A stretch of DNA of 64,000 nt from Sulfuricurvum sp. (GCA_030694265.1 JAUXYP010000006.1:186001-250000); one strand, 5' to 3'. Counted from the stretch's first letter, positions 42,953 through 52,245 are shown. Translations and numbers: made by a program. Notes: a model not told the origin generated them from the sequence alone.

Positions 42953-44449
42953 ATGCAAAAGCGAACAAAAATTTTGGCAACGGTTGGGCCAGCGTCGGAG
43001 AGTGTAAAAACATTATCAGGAATGATTCGAGCCGGTGTCAATGTCTTTCGTCTTAATTTTTCACACGGAACACATGAATATCATTTGGGAGTACTGAATA
43101 ATATCCGTCAAGCAATGCGCGAAACGGGGCTTATTGTAGGAATTTTACAAGACATAAGTGGTCCAAAAATTCGTATTGGTATTTTAAAAGAGGAGTTTCA
43201 TTTACATCCTAAAGACATCATTGATGTGTACTATGAAGAGATTGAGGGGGAGCAAGTAGGAGAACATCATTTTCAAACGTGTCTAAATCAAGGCGAGATA
43301 TTAAAAATGCTCAATGTGGGAGATGCTATTTACTTATATGATGGCAATATTCGTGCTAAAGTTATTGAATGTGAAGAGAAATATGTGCGCATTAGTATCG
43401 AAAATCAGGGGAAGCTTGGGTCTAAAAAAGGGGTTAACTTTCCTAATACACGATTAGGTATTGATGTATTAACGCCTAAAGACCGTATTGATATGGCATG
43501 GGGTGTTGCTAATGGCGTTGATTTTATGGCGATCTCTTTTGTTCAAAATGCTGCGGATATGATTGAAGCTCGAAATATTATCCGTTCACTTAACGGAGAG
43601 GTCCAATTGTTCGCTAAAATTGAGAAATTTGATGCGGTTGAAAATATTGATGAAATTTTAGAGTATTCAGATGGAGTGATGGTGGCGCGAGGTGACTTGG
43701 GAATTGAAGTTCCTTATCATCGTGTTCCCACTATTCAAAAAATGTTGATTCGAAAAGCAAATGAATCTTCAAAACCTGTAATTACTGCGACACAAATGCT
43801 GTTGTCTATGACTGAAAAAGAGACGGCTACGCGTGCTGAGATAAGCGATGTAGCTAATGCCGTATTGGATGGAACGGATGCTGTGATGCTATCTGAAGAA
43901 TCGGCTGTTGGACATAATCCTATTTTAGTAGTTGAGACAATGGTCAACACCATACAATCGATTGAAGAGATTTATCCATTTGATAAATTTCTAGAGTTTA
44001 AGCATCATGATCCGATGGATACGGTTAATGAATCGGCTGTACGCCTTGGAGATGCATTGCATGCTGCTGGGATTATAGCGATGACTACATCGGGACAGTC
44101 TGCTATAAAACTCGCACGATATCGTCCCCAGATGACTATTTATGCGGCTACACACGATGAGAGAGTGGCGCGTTTATTAACCATTGCATGGGGGGTAGTA
44201 CCGGCATATTTGATTAAAAAAGGGAAGCTTGAAGATATGCTAGGTGAGATTATTACGCGTGGGCTTGCGCGTAAAATAATAGATAAAACACAAACGTATA
44301 TTTTTACCGCAGGAGATCCTGTGGGAGTGAAGGGAACAACCAATACCATTCGTATTTTGAGAGAGCATGAAATTACATTTTTTGAAGAGAGCAAAAATGT
44401 AACAGGGAAAACTAAAAAAGCGATAGAAATAGCACCTACGCTTTTTTAA
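42953..44449 (+). CDS. pyk: Pyruvate kinase
   Basis: Pyruvate kinase makes pyruvate and ATP from phosphoenolpyruvate. The 498-residue protein starts MQKRTKILATVGPAS and contains the active-site region ELQLFAKIEKFDAVENI-like (VQLFAKIEKFDAVENI), MVARGDLGIEVP and the usual C-terminal domain. TAGGAAAAAAG precedes the ATG. It is the only glycolytic gene here apart from fba. Confidence 0.95.
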   Translation: MQKRTKILATVGPASESVKTLSGMIRAGVNVFRLNFSHGTHEYHLGVLNNIRQAMRETGLIVGILQDISGPKIRIGILKEEFHLHPKDIIDVYYEEIEGEQVGEHHFQTCLNQGEILKMLNVGDAIYLYDGNIRAKVIECEEKYVRISIENQGKLGSKKGVNFPNTRLGIDVLTPKDRIDMAWGVANGVDFMAISFVQNAADMIEARNIIRSLNGEVQLFAKIEKFDAVENIDEILEYSDGVMVARGDLGIEVPYHRVPTIQKMLIRKANESSKPVITATQMLLSMTEKETATRAEISDVANAVLDGTDAVMLSEESAVGHNPILVVETMVNTIQSIEEIYPFDKFLEFKHHDPMDTVNESAVRLGDALHAAGIIAMTTSGQSAIKLARYRPQMTIYAATHDERVARLLTIAWGVVPAYLIKKGKLEDMLGEIITRGLARKIIDKTQTYIFTAGDPVGVKGTTNTIRILREHEITFFEESKNVTGKTKKAIEIAPTLF

Positions 44450-44480
44450 ATGTGGACCATGTTTTGCTAGTAATTTAACG

Positions 44481-44530
44481 TTTTAGAAAAGGTGCATTAT
44501 GGTGTTTCGTCGCGCCGCCTTTTCTTAAAA
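44481..44530 (+). terminator. Long hairpin between pyk and cmoA
   Basis: TTTTAGAAAAGG pairs with CCTTTTCT plus AAAA (one bulged T) around a ~25-nt GC-richer loop. It lies 31 nt after pyk and ends at the position of the expected cmoA -35 region. No T-tract follows it. Confidence 0.4.
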
Positions 44531-44543
44531 CAACTCTTTTCGC

Positions 44544-44549
44544 TACAAT
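44544..44549 (+). promoter_or_regulatory. -10 element 7 nt before cmoA start
   Basis: TACAAT is followed by 7 nt and ATG 44557. The ATG at 44548 overlaps the hexamer itself, so the later codon is the likely start of a leaderless message. Confidence 0.45.
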
Positions 44550-44556
44550 GCTGCTT

Positions 44557-45273
44557 ATGAACACTGATACTTTATTTACGAAACCTATTTCTAAACAGTT
44601 TGAATTTGATGCTGATGTGGCAGCTGTATTTGACGATATGCTAAGCCGTTCAGTCCCTTTTTACAAAGAATCTTTACAGCTGACTCGGCAATTTTCAATT
44701 AACGCATTACGTGAGGGCGGAAGAGTAATTGATCTTGGATGCTCCACGGCTTCCTTACTCTTAGAGATTGAGCGTTCTCTACAATCAATGGATGGAATTG
44801 AGTTAATCGGTATTGACAATTCAACTGCCATGATAGAACATGCCCATAAAAAAATAGAAGCGTATGGATCAAAAATTTCGTTGGTTGAGGGGGATATTTT
44901 AGAATATCCTTTTGGCAGTACCAAGGTTATTGTTTGTAACTACACATTGCAATTCATACGTCCCATGGTGAGAGAAACGCTTTTGCGTAAAATATACGAT
45001 TCTCTGGAAGAGGGTGGTGTATTTATTTTTAGCGAAAAAGTACTGAGTGAAAATGCAACACTTAATAAACAGCTCATTGATTGTTATTATAACTTCAAAA
45101 AAGAGCAGGGGTACAGTGAATACGAGATCGTTCAAAAGCGCGAGGCCCTCGAGAATGTGCTGATACCTTATACGATGATAGAAAATATTGAAATGGCAAA
45201 AAAAAGCGGTTTTTCAAGCTGTGATGTTCTATTCAGATGGGCCAATTTTGCAACGTTTATCGCGTGCAAATAA
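44557..45273 (+). CDS. cmoA: Carboxy-S-adenosyl-L-methionine synthase
   Basis: CmoA makes carboxy-SAM from SAM and prephenate for uridine-34 modification of tRNA. The 238-residue protein has the SAM-binding motif VIDLGCSTASLLLEIE and the family pattern FDDMLSRSVPFYKE. ATG 44557 gives MNTDTLFTKP. ATG 44548 is also in frame. CmoB is not in the window. Confidence 0.92.
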   Translation: MNTDTLFTKPISKQFEFDADVAAVFDDMLSRSVPFYKESLQLTRQFSINALREGGRVIDLGCSTASLLLEIERSLQSMDGIELIGIDNSTAMIEHAHKKIEAYGSKISLVEGDILEYPFGSTKVIVCNYTLQFIRPMVRETLLRKIYDSLEEGGVFIFSEKVLSENATLNKQLIDCYYNFKKEQGYSEYEIVQKREALENVLIPYTMIENIEMAKKSGFSSCDVLFRWANFATFIACK

Positions 45274-45287
45274 TGACTAGATAAAAC

Positions 45288-45503
45288 TCACCATACTTTC
45301 GGATCTGCAGCTTTGGCAGGTGATGTTAATGCTTTTTTGACATCACTGTAGTCAACGATATTCTCATCGCATTTCTTTTGATAATACCCTTGTGCATCGT
45401 AATATTCTTCGCAGTCATTATAGTAGCGTAAGCTAACGCCTCGTTCATTCACACAGCCAGTAAATAGTAGCATCGCTATAAAAAATAATAATCTTTTAAT
45501 CAT
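45288..45503 (-). CDS. Small lipoprotein
   Basis: The 71-residue protein has a signal peptide with lipobox LLFTGC ending at Cys 17, so it should be lipid-anchored in the envelope. The mature part is rich in Tyr, Asp and Cys (NDCEEYYDAQGYYQKKC). ATG 45503 gives a clean signal peptide. An in-frame ATG at 45557 overlaps nth and would add 18 basic residues. Function unknown. Confidence 0.65.
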   Translation of the reverse strand: MIKRLLFFIAMLLFTGCVNERGVSLRYYNDCEEYYDAQGYYQKKCDENIVDYSDVKKALTSPAKAADPKVW

Positions 45504-45516
45504 GGCCGATTTTACC

Positions 45517-46164
45517 TTATCTCGGTTTAAAACTTTCCTTGGTTTTGCAGTAGGCATTTAAAAAGCATCCGTCATCACATTTTGGATTTCGTGCGGTACA
45601 TATATAACGCCCGAAGAGGACCATCCCCTGATGAAGTTGATGAAGATTTGTTTTAAACTTTTTTACCAGGGTTGCTTCAGTTGTCGCAGGTGTGAGATCA
45701 TCACTGAGTCCCAGACGATGACTAACTCTAAAAACATGGGTATCGACTGCCATTAAATTGGCTCCTGTATACTCTATCAAGACGACATGTGCAGTCTTTT
45801 GCCCTACCCCTGCAAGGGTAATGAGTTCTTTTTCATCCAGAGGGACTTCCCCATTATAGACATTTACAATCCGTTTGGCCATCTCAATGAGATTGATTGC
45901 TTTGTTATTGAAAAAAGAGCAGGTTTGAAGTAGATTTTTAACGTCTTTCAAATCCGCCTTGGCTAAATCATAGGCAGTTGGGTACGCGTTAAACAGGGCA
46001 GGAGTTATCAGATTTACCCGCTTATCGGTACATTGAGCAGAAAGAGCCACGGCAATGACCAGTTCATAAACATTACGATAGGTGAGCTCAGTGACAGCAT
46101 CATCGTAACGCGCCACCAGCTCAGATTTTATAGCTTCAATTTCTTTTCTCGTTGCTTTCTTCAT
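45517..46164 (-). CDS. nth: Endonuclease III
   Basis: Nth is a DNA glycosylase/AP lyase for oxidised pyrimidines. The 215-residue protein has the HhH motif LAGVGQKTAHVVL with the catalytic Lys and VDTHVFRVSHRLG with the catalytic Asp. The C-terminal [4Fe-4S] Cys set reads CTARNPKCDDGCFLNAYC, giving C-x6-C-x3-C-x5-C, one residue more than the usual C-x6-C-x2-C-x5-C. The ATG has no ribosome-binding site but overlaps the stop of a five-codon ORF. Confidence 0.93.
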   Translation of the reverse strand: MKKATRKEIEAIKSELVARYDDAVTELTYRNVYELVIAVALSAQCTDKRVNLITPALFNAYPTAYDLAKADLKDVKNLLQTCSFFNNKAINLIEMAKRIVNVYNGEVPLDEKELITLAGVGQKTAHVVLIEYTGANLMAVDTHVFRVSHRLGLSDDLTPATTEATLVKKFKTNLHQLHQGMVLFGRYICTARNPKCDDGCFLNAYCKTKESFKPR

Positions 46165-46178
46165 TCGGATAAACTCAT
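46161..46178 (-). other. Five-codon ORF coupled to nth
   Basis: ATG at 46178 starts a frame encoding MSLSE whose TGA overlaps the nth ATG (ATGA). A TATAAT lies 8 nt upstream of it. This could supply ribosomes to nth, which lacks a Shine-Dalgarno sequence. It may equally be chance. Confidence 0.25.
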
Positions 46179-46186
46179 TTTTTCAA

Positions 46187-46192
46187 ATTATA
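46187..46192 (-). promoter_or_regulatory. -10 element upstream of nth
   Basis: TATAAT on the minus strand lies 22 nt before the nth start and 8 nt before the five-codon ORF. It is the only good hexamer in this gap on that strand. Confidence 0.45.
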
Positions 46193-46281
46193 GCATTATG
46201 CTTCAAACACCCACATGGAATTTTTGTGTTACAATATACTACTTATGTTAATGAGTGTGATCTTAAGCGTGGGAGTATGGT

Positions 46282-48228
46282 TTGGAGTTCAAGAAATGGA
46301 TTATGAAGTTCATAGGTGGAAAGTCCGCCGGTACGATGGAAGCCGCAAACTATAATATAGATAAAGAGCTTTTTTATAAAATCTTGGACACGGATCCGTG
46401 CGCCATTTTATTTTTTACTAAAGATAATGGATGGATCGGAGCAAATAAGGCTTTTTTTGCATTAGTACAAGTAAAAACAATCGAAGAATTGCGCACAAAA
46501 TATGAGAGTATCCGTGAATTGTTTAATGATGAAGATGAAGAAGTGTTTACGGAATACGATAAGAGCTGGTTGGATTACATCCGTACGCATTGTTCTAATG
46601 GATATGGATTGGGAATTGTGGATGCAAAAGGAAACCGCCATTCTATGACGGCAACGTCGACGTTGTTAAATCAAGGTTCAAGTGAACTTTATTTACTTCG
46701 ACTGGAAGATCGTAGTAACGTCGTAGCATTGCAGGATGAAGTAGTGCAGGTCGAAAACATGAAAACAAAGTTTTTGGCCAATATTGGGCATGAATTTCGT
46801 ACACCAATGAATGGGATATTGGGTTTTGTTGACCTTCTTACTAAAACGACTCCGACCGAAACACAGCTTGAGTACATACATTCGGTACAGGGCTCTGCTC
46901 GTAACTTAATGTCCAATATTGAAAATTTACTCGATCTGGCGCAAATGCAAACAGGGCGACTTACCATTAGCAAATCAGATTTTAATATTATTACAGAAAT
47001 GGAAGAACTGGCACGAGGGTTTGTCTCTTTAGGAGATGAAAAAGGGGTAGCTGTTCACTTTTTTATTGATCCTAAACTTCCAACACATTTAATTGGGGAC
47101 ATTCGCAAAATTAAACAAGTTTTGAACAATTTATATAACAATGCATTGAAATTCACTGCACCGCAAGGACGTATAACGATAGAGGTTAAACTCCTAAAAC
47201 GCAATACGTCAGGAACGTGTAATATCGGATTTGGTGTCAAAGATACAGGAAAAGGAATTAGTAAAAGTGAGCTTAGCTATATCACTAGACCTTTTGTATC
47301 AGGCGATCATGCCGACAATCGATTGGGTGTAGGTTTGAGTTTATCACACGGATTGATTAATTTGATGGGCGGAGAGCTAAAAATCACGAGCGAAGAGGGA
47401 AAAGGTTCTTCTTTCAGTTTTGCCTTTACGCTGGATGGTTCATCCGACCAAGCAATGCGAATGATAAATGCCCATACAGCGAAAGTTGTCTTACTTGATG
47501 ATAAACGGTTGGATGATGCGAATCATCTTACGAATTATCTTCGAAGTTTTGGAGTGAGTGTAACAAAAACACATCTCATCGACGATAGTATTTTTGATGC
47601 GACTGATATAGTCTATTTTATCGCATCACAGCAGAAAAGTGATTGGATCTTAAAACTTTCAATGCTGAAACGTACGTGTAAAACCATTTTATTATTGGAT
47701 CAAAATGAACAGCTTCTCGCACGTACAATGCACGTTATTGATGCAGGTCTTTCTAAACCAATTTTACCTACAACCTTGCTGACTCATTTAATTGATGTCC
47801 TAAATTTGGAAAAACAAGCTGAGGTCATAGTAGCACATTTACAACGTGGCATTAATGCGCTTGTGGTTGAAGACAATTTGATTAATCAGCGGTTGATTAA
47901 GCTTCTGCTCAAGGAATATGGACTCAATGTAGTAACCGCATCGGACGGTGAAGAAGGTGTGGAAGCATGCCGCAATCAAAAATTTGACATTGTCTTTATG
48001 GATATTGATATGCCGGTAAAAGATGGTATTTTGGCGACACAAGAAATTAAAGCCCAAGAAGGGATGAGTCGTGTCGGGAAAATGCCAATTATTGCCTTAA
48101 CCGCATTGGCTATGGAAGGTGATCGGGAATACATTCTGGCCAAAGGGCTTGATGATTATATCTCTAAGCCGTTGACGAGAGAAAAACTCGAGTATATTTT
48201 GCATAAATATTTACAAGTTACAGCATAG
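46282..48228 (+). CDS. Hybrid sensor histidine kinase (PAS-HisKA-HATPase-REC)
   Basis: The 648-residue cytoplasmic kinase has a PAS-like sensor (~25-150), HisKA with H170 in GHEFRTPMNG, an ATPase domain (NNALKFT, DTGKGIS, GVGLSLSHG), a degenerate receiver-like segment (~390-515) and a receiver with D574 in FMDIDMPVKDG. TTG 46282 is used because GGGAG lies 6 nt upstream. It is a paralogue of the next gene. No DNA-binding response regulator is adjacent. Confidence 0.9.
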   Translation: MEFKKWIMKFIGGKSAGTMEAANYNIDKELFYKILDTDPCAILFFTKDNGWIGANKAFFALVQVKTIEELRTKYESIRELFNDEDEEVFTEYDKSWLDYIRTHCSNGYGLGIVDAKGNRHSMTATSTLLNQGSSELYLLRLEDRSNVVALQDEVVQVENMKTKFLANIGHEFRTPMNGILGFVDLLTKTTPTETQLEYIHSVQGSARNLMSNIENLLDLAQMQTGRLTISKSDFNIITEMEELARGFVSLGDEKGVAVHFFIDPKLPTHLIGDIRKIKQVLNNLYNNALKFTAPQGRITIEVKLLKRNTSGTCNIGFGVKDTGKGISKSELSYITRPFVSGDHADNRLGVGLSLSHGLINLMGGELKITSEEGKGSSFSFAFTLDGSSDQAMRMINAHTAKVVLLDDKRLDDANHLTNYLRSFGVSVTKTHLIDDSIFDATDIVYFIASQQKSDWILKLSMLKRTCKTILLLDQNEQLLARTMHVIDAGLSKPILPTTLLTHLIDVLNLEKQAEVIVAHLQRGINALVVEDNLINQRLIKLLLKEYGLNVVTASDGEEGVEACRNQKFDIVFMDIDMPVKDGILATQEIKAQEGMSRVGKMPIIALTALAMEGDREYILAKGLDDYISKPLTREKLEYILHKYLQVTA

Positions 48229-48239
48229 GATAGATACCA

Positions 48240-50147
48240 ATGGACTACACGGATTTATTTAAAGAAAAATTTCTTTCGTCGGTAGGAATGTTAACCTCAT
48301 GTGCAAACTTGCACAGTGATCCTTTTTTGTATACGTATCTTTCAGGTGAAATTCTCGGCGCTAACAAACCTTTATTGTCACTTTTTGGAGAAGATCACGT
48401 TGTCGGAATTTCCGCAATAGAAGAATGGCTAAAACCACAGGGAGTAGAACTTTCTTTTCTTTTGTCACAATCGGGTGAATATCGTGGAAAAGTAACTGCA
48501 CAAGGAAAAGAATACGATATAGCGATACGTTCGGAAGTAATTCTTTTAGGAGATGAACCAATTATCGCGATTGTTTTGCGGGACACTTCTGTTATTGAAC
48601 GCGCACGTGCGGCTGAACGCTATTTTGACCAGTTTAAAAAGAAATTTTTGACGAATATGTCACATGAATTTAGAACGCCGATGAATGCCATTATCGGATT
48701 TACGGATTTACTCAAGGGGACTCCTCTGAGCTCATGGCAGCAAGAATATGTCGATATGGTTAGTAAAAGTGCCTCTTCGATGATGCGTAATATCGAAAAT
48801 CTTTTGGAACTCATGCAAGTAGAAAGCGGAAGTATTCACGCAACGCTTCAAGTTTTTGCTCCGATAGAAACGTTTGAAACTTTTTCGGTACAGTTTAAAG
48901 AACTGGCAGAGACTAAAGAGATTCAGCTTATGTTTTTAATTGATCCAAGATTGCCAAAAACAATGACGGGCGATCAGGATAAAATTTTGACAATTTTACG
49001 AAATTTGATTCAAAATGCAATTAAATTTACAAATGAGAATGGCCAAGTCCTTGTTGAAATCATCATTGTTAAAATGGAAAATCGCAGTATTGAAGTTGAA
49101 TATGCCGTTAGCGACACAGGTATAGGCATTGATGCAGAGCATATTAAAACGCTGTTACGTCCTTTTGCCTCTGCATGGGAAAATCAGCGGCGTGGAAAAG
49201 ATGGATTGGGTATTGGTCTAAGTCTAAGTCATAAATACGTGGATATGATGAATTCTCATTTGATGTTAGCCTCTCAAGAAGGTATTGGATCACGATTTTC
49301 ATTTCGAATCACCCATAAAATTAGTGAAGTGGGAAGTTTCGAATTTATTGAGGGAACACAAGCCGCTCTTTATTCGCACGACCTTGCATCAGCTCAGAGT
49401 GCATTGTTGCATAAATATTTGGATCTTTTTAATATTAAGACTACGACAATCACCACATTGGTTAATCGAATTCTTTTTGACTCAAATATTCTTTTTATGG
49501 ACACTCCTCATATCTCTAGCTCACAAATCGAATCCCTTAAAATGACGTATCCTGAATTGGAAATAGTTCCTATCGTAGAACTGGAATACAGTGGAAAGGC
49601 AGATCTTTTATTGGAAGTTGTAAAATCGGTTGTGACTCTTCCGTTACTACCAAGTTCATTGCATAAAACACTCTCCGTTGTATGGAATACTATGCCAAAA
49701 GAGTACATTGATACGAATGTACCGTTTATTTCCAGAAAAAAAGAAATTAAGATTTTGGTTGCTGAAGACAACTTAATCAACCTTCGACTATTGGAAACTA
49801 TTTTAGTACAGCAAAACTTCAAAGTTACAGCAGTCGATAATGGGCAAAAAGCAGTTGATGCGTATTTAAAAGAGCCGTTTGATTTGGTGCTTATGGATAT
49901 TGATATGCCGGTCATGGACGGTTTGACGGCTAATCGTCTTATTAAAGAGATAGACAAGCGCGATGACCGAGGAGCTACTCCTGTTATTGCCTTGACGGCA
50001 CATGCCCTTATTGGGGACAGGGAGAGAATTATTGGTGCTGGATTGGATGCACACCTTGCTAAGCCTATTGATAAAAACTTCTTGTTACAAACGATTGAAC
50101 GCTATTTGAAGATAGCCCAAGATGGTAAACATACAAAAAGTGTTTAA
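48240..50147 (+). CDS. Hybrid sensor histidine kinase, paralogue of upstream gene
   Basis: The 635-residue protein has the same architecture as its upstream neighbour: PAS-like N-terminus, H142 in SHEFRTPMNAI, ATPase motifs (NAIKFT, DTGIGID, GIGLSLSHKY), a second degenerate receiver-like region, and a receiver with D553 in LMDIDMPVMDG. It lies 11 nt downstream. The pair probably arose by tandem duplication. Neither has membrane helices, so both probably sense cytoplasmic signals. Confidence 0.9.
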   Translation: MDYTDLFKEKFLSSVGMLTSCANLHSDPFLYTYLSGEILGANKPLLSLFGEDHVVGISAIEEWLKPQGVELSFLLSQSGEYRGKVTAQGKEYDIAIRSEVILLGDEPIIAIVLRDTSVIERARAAERYFDQFKKKFLTNMSHEFRTPMNAIIGFTDLLKGTPLSSWQQEYVDMVSKSASSMMRNIENLLELMQVESGSIHATLQVFAPIETFETFSVQFKELAETKEIQLMFLIDPRLPKTMTGDQDKILTILRNLIQNAIKFTNENGQVLVEIIIVKMENRSIEVEYAVSDTGIGIDAEHIKTLLRPFASAWENQRRGKDGLGIGLSLSHKYVDMMNSHLMLASQEGIGSRFSFRITHKISEVGSFEFIEGTQAALYSHDLASAQSALLHKYLDLFNIKTTTITTLVNRILFDSNILFMDTPHISSSQIESLKMTYPELEIVPIVELEYSGKADLLLEVVKSVVTLPLLPSSLHKTLSVVWNTMPKEYIDTNVPFISRKKEIKILVAEDNLINLRLLETILVQQNFKVTAVDNGQKAVDAYLKEPFDLVLMDIDMPVMDGLTANRLIKEIDKRDDRGATPVIALTAHALIGDRERIIGAGLDAHLAKPIDKNFLLQTIERYLKIAQDGKHTKSV

Positions 50148-50185
50148 TGTTGATTAATTTGTATGTGATATTCTTTTATTTGTAT

Positions 50186-50191
50186 TATAAT
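50186..50191 (+). promoter_or_regulatory. -10 element for PEB4-like gene
   Basis: TATAAT lies 46 nt upstream of the ATG at 50237, in the 89-nt gap after the kinases. A leader of about 39 nt with AATAAGGAC before the start is predicted. Confidence 0.5.
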
Positions 50192-50236
50192 TCAGTTATT
50201 GAAAAATCTTGAGTCAAAGATAAAATAAGGACAACG

Positions 50237-51079
50237 ATGAAACGACAGTTTTCTATTTGGGTATTAGGCGTGTTATTGAGCGGTTCAGTTGCAAGTGCAG
50301 CAGTTCTCGCAACAGTTAATGGTGATGCGATTACTTCGGATGAAGTGAATAAAGTATTGATGGAAGGGACTCAAGGACGATTTGATTCACTGCCTGCAGA
50401 TAAGCAAAATGAATTACGTCAACGTATCATTGAGGGGATGGTCGCTCAGCAGCTTGTCTTTGAAGATGCAAAGAAAAGCGGTATCTTGGAATCTAAAGAG
50501 TATAAACAAGAATTCCAGCTCTTAATGGAACGCATGAAAATGCAGCTTGCAGCAAAGGTTTGGGAACAAAAGCAATTTGAGTCAATCAATGTAGATGCAA
50601 AAGAAGTCAAGTCGTATTATGATGCAAATTCTGATGAGTTTGTCGATAAAGAAAAAGTACGTGCACGTCATATCTTGATGAAAACAAAAGAGGATGCTGA
50701 GGCAGTTATTCAAAGTATGAAAGGTCTTAGTGGTGAAAAACTAAGAACTGAATTTACAGGGCAAGCTAAATCAAAATCAACGGGACCGAGTGCTGCTAAA
50801 GGGGGCGATTTGGGTTACTTTCCACGCGGACAGATGGTACCGTCATTTAATGATGCTGTGTTTTCTATGAGAGAAGGGACGATTTCAACTGAGCCTGTTC
50901 AAAGTCAATTCGGATATCATGTTATCTATCTCGAAGATAAGAAGCCGGCACAGAAAATGAGTTTTGATGAAGTTAAAAATTTCATTGAGCAGCGTTTGAA
51001 AATGGATAAATTTAAAGCCTCTATGGAGAAGAAAATGAATTCTCTAAAAGCAAAAGCAAAAATTACCTACGCTAAATAA
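50237..51079 (+). CDS. PEB4-like periplasmic peptidyl-prolyl isomerase (SurA-type)
   Basis: The 280-residue exported protein has a signal peptide (1-21) and a parvulin-type PPIase domain (~130-225) after a helical SurA-like N-terminus starting at VLATVNGDAIT. The domain includes VRARHILM and GGDLGYFPRGQMVPSF. It should help outer-membrane proteins fold. PEB4/HP0175 genes lie beside fba in related bacteria, as here, where fba is convergent. Confidence 0.9.
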   Translation: MKRQFSIWVLGVLLSGSVASAAVLATVNGDAITSDEVNKVLMEGTQGRFDSLPADKQNELRQRIIEGMVAQQLVFEDAKKSGILESKEYKQEFQLLMERMKMQLAAKVWEQKQFESINVDAKEVKSYYDANSDEFVDKEKVRARHILMKTKEDAEAVIQSMKGLSGEKLRTEFTGQAKSKSTGPSAAKGGDLGYFPRGQMVPSFNDAVFSMREGTISTEPVQSQFGYHVIYLEDKKPAQKMSFDEVKNFIEQRLKMDKFKASMEKKMNSLKAKAKITYAK

Positions 51080-51096
51080 ATCATCTTCTATCTCGT

Positions 51097-51120
51097 TTCC
51101 CGCATTTGCGGGAATTTTCT
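51097..51120 (+). terminator. Rho-independent terminator of PEB4-like gene
   Basis: TTCCCGC, loop ATTT and GCGGGAA form a 7-bp GC-rich stem followed by TTTTCTTCC and then a second T run. It lies 17 nt after the stop and before the convergent fba stop. Confidence 0.75.
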
Positions 51121-51132
51121 TCCTATTTTTTC

Positions 51133-52212
51133 TTAGTTACGATCGATTGCATTGAGGTCGTTAAACGCTACTTTTACACGTTCAACTAATGTTTTTTGCC
51201 CATCACGTAACCATTTTCTTGGGTCATAATATTTTTTATTCGGTTTTTCTTCCCCCTCAGGGTTTCCGATTTGCCCTTGTAGGTAATCTTTGTATTTTTC
51301 ATAATAGTCTTTAACCCCTTCCCATGTCGCCCACTGGGTATCGGTATCAATATTCATTTTGATAACGCCATAACTGATGGCTTCCCGTATTTCTTCAAGA
51401 CTTGAACCTGAACCGCCATGAAATACAAAGTTCACAGGCTTAGGCGCAGTATGAAACTTTTCTTGGATATAGCGTTGAGAATTGTCGAGGATAGAAGGTG
51501 TCAGGACAACATTACCTGGCTTATAAACACCATGCACATTACCAAAAGAGGCTGCAATAGTAAAGTTTTCACTCACTTTCATAAGTTGTTCATACGCATA
51601 CGCCACATCTTCAGGCTGTGTATAGAGAAGAGAATTGTCAATGTTAGTATTATCAACGCCATCTTCTTCACCACCCGTAACACCCAGTTCGATTTCCAAT
51701 GTCATACCAATTTTAGACATACGTTTTAGATATTCAACACAGGTTGCCACATTTTCTTCGAGACTTTCTTCGGAAAGGTCAAGCATATGAGAGCTAAATA
51801 ATGGTTTGCCATGTTCCTTGAAATGCTTTTCTCCCGCATCGAGCAGGGCATCAATCCATGGTAAAAAGTTACGCGCTGCGTGATCAGTGTGAAGTACTAC
51901 AGGGATCCCATACGCTTCTGCCATCATGTGAACATGGATTGCGCCGCTGATAGCACCGACTATTGCCGCTTTTTCATTCTCATTGCTGAGTCCTTTACCG
52001 GCATAGTAGCTCGCACCACCATTTGAGAACTGAATAACAACAGGAGAATTAACCAGTTTTGCGGCTTCGAGTACGGCATTTATAGAGTCGGTTCCGACGA
52101 CATTTACTGCTGGAAGGGCATACCCTTCTTCTTTTGCAATGGCGAATAAGGTATTGAGATCTTTCCCGAATACAACACCTGGTTTAATTACTTCTAATAT
52201 ACGTTTGGACAT
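51133..52212 (-). CDS. fba: Class II fructose-bisphosphate aldolase
   Basis: Fba splits or forms fructose-1,6-bisphosphate with a zinc ion. The 359-residue protein is of the class IIA type. Zinc and substrate motifs seen are VVLHTDHAA, FGNVHGVYKPG and FHGGSGSS, and the N-terminus ALPAVNVV is typical. GGGGTAGTTC precedes the ATG. Confidence 0.96.
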   Translation of the reverse strand: MSKRILEVIKPGVVFGKDLNTLFAIAKEEGYALPAVNVVGTDSINAVLEAAKLVNSPVVIQFSNGGASYYAGKGLSNENEKAAIVGAISGAIHVHMMAEAYGIPVVLHTDHAARNFLPWIDALLDAGEKHFKEHGKPLFSSHMLDLSEESLEENVATCVEYLKRMSKIGMTLEIELGVTGGEEDGVDNTNIDNSLLYTQPEDVAYAYEQLMKVSENFTIAASFGNVHGVYKPGNVVLTPSILDNSQRYIQEKFHTAPKPVNFVFHGGSGSSLEEIREAISYGVIKMNIDTDTQWATWEGVKDYYEKYKDYLQGQIGNPEGEEKPNKKYYDPRKWLRDGQKTLVERVKVAFNDLNAIDRN

Positions 52213-52239
52213 GAACTACCCCAAAAAAAAATATGGGGC

Positions 52240-52245
52240 ATTATA
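52240..52245 (-). promoter_or_regulatory. -10 element for fba
   Basis: TATAAT on the minus strand lies 27 nt before the fba ATG. It shares the 81-nt intergenic region (99 nt to the chosen TTG start) with the divergent promoter of the peptidase gene. Confidence 0.55.

Noticed and set aside
52219-52238. CCCC/GGGG hairpin sequestering the fba ribosome site
   Set aside because: The TATAAT at 52240-52245 would start transcription near 52233, inside the hairpin, so its first arm is mostly not transcribed.
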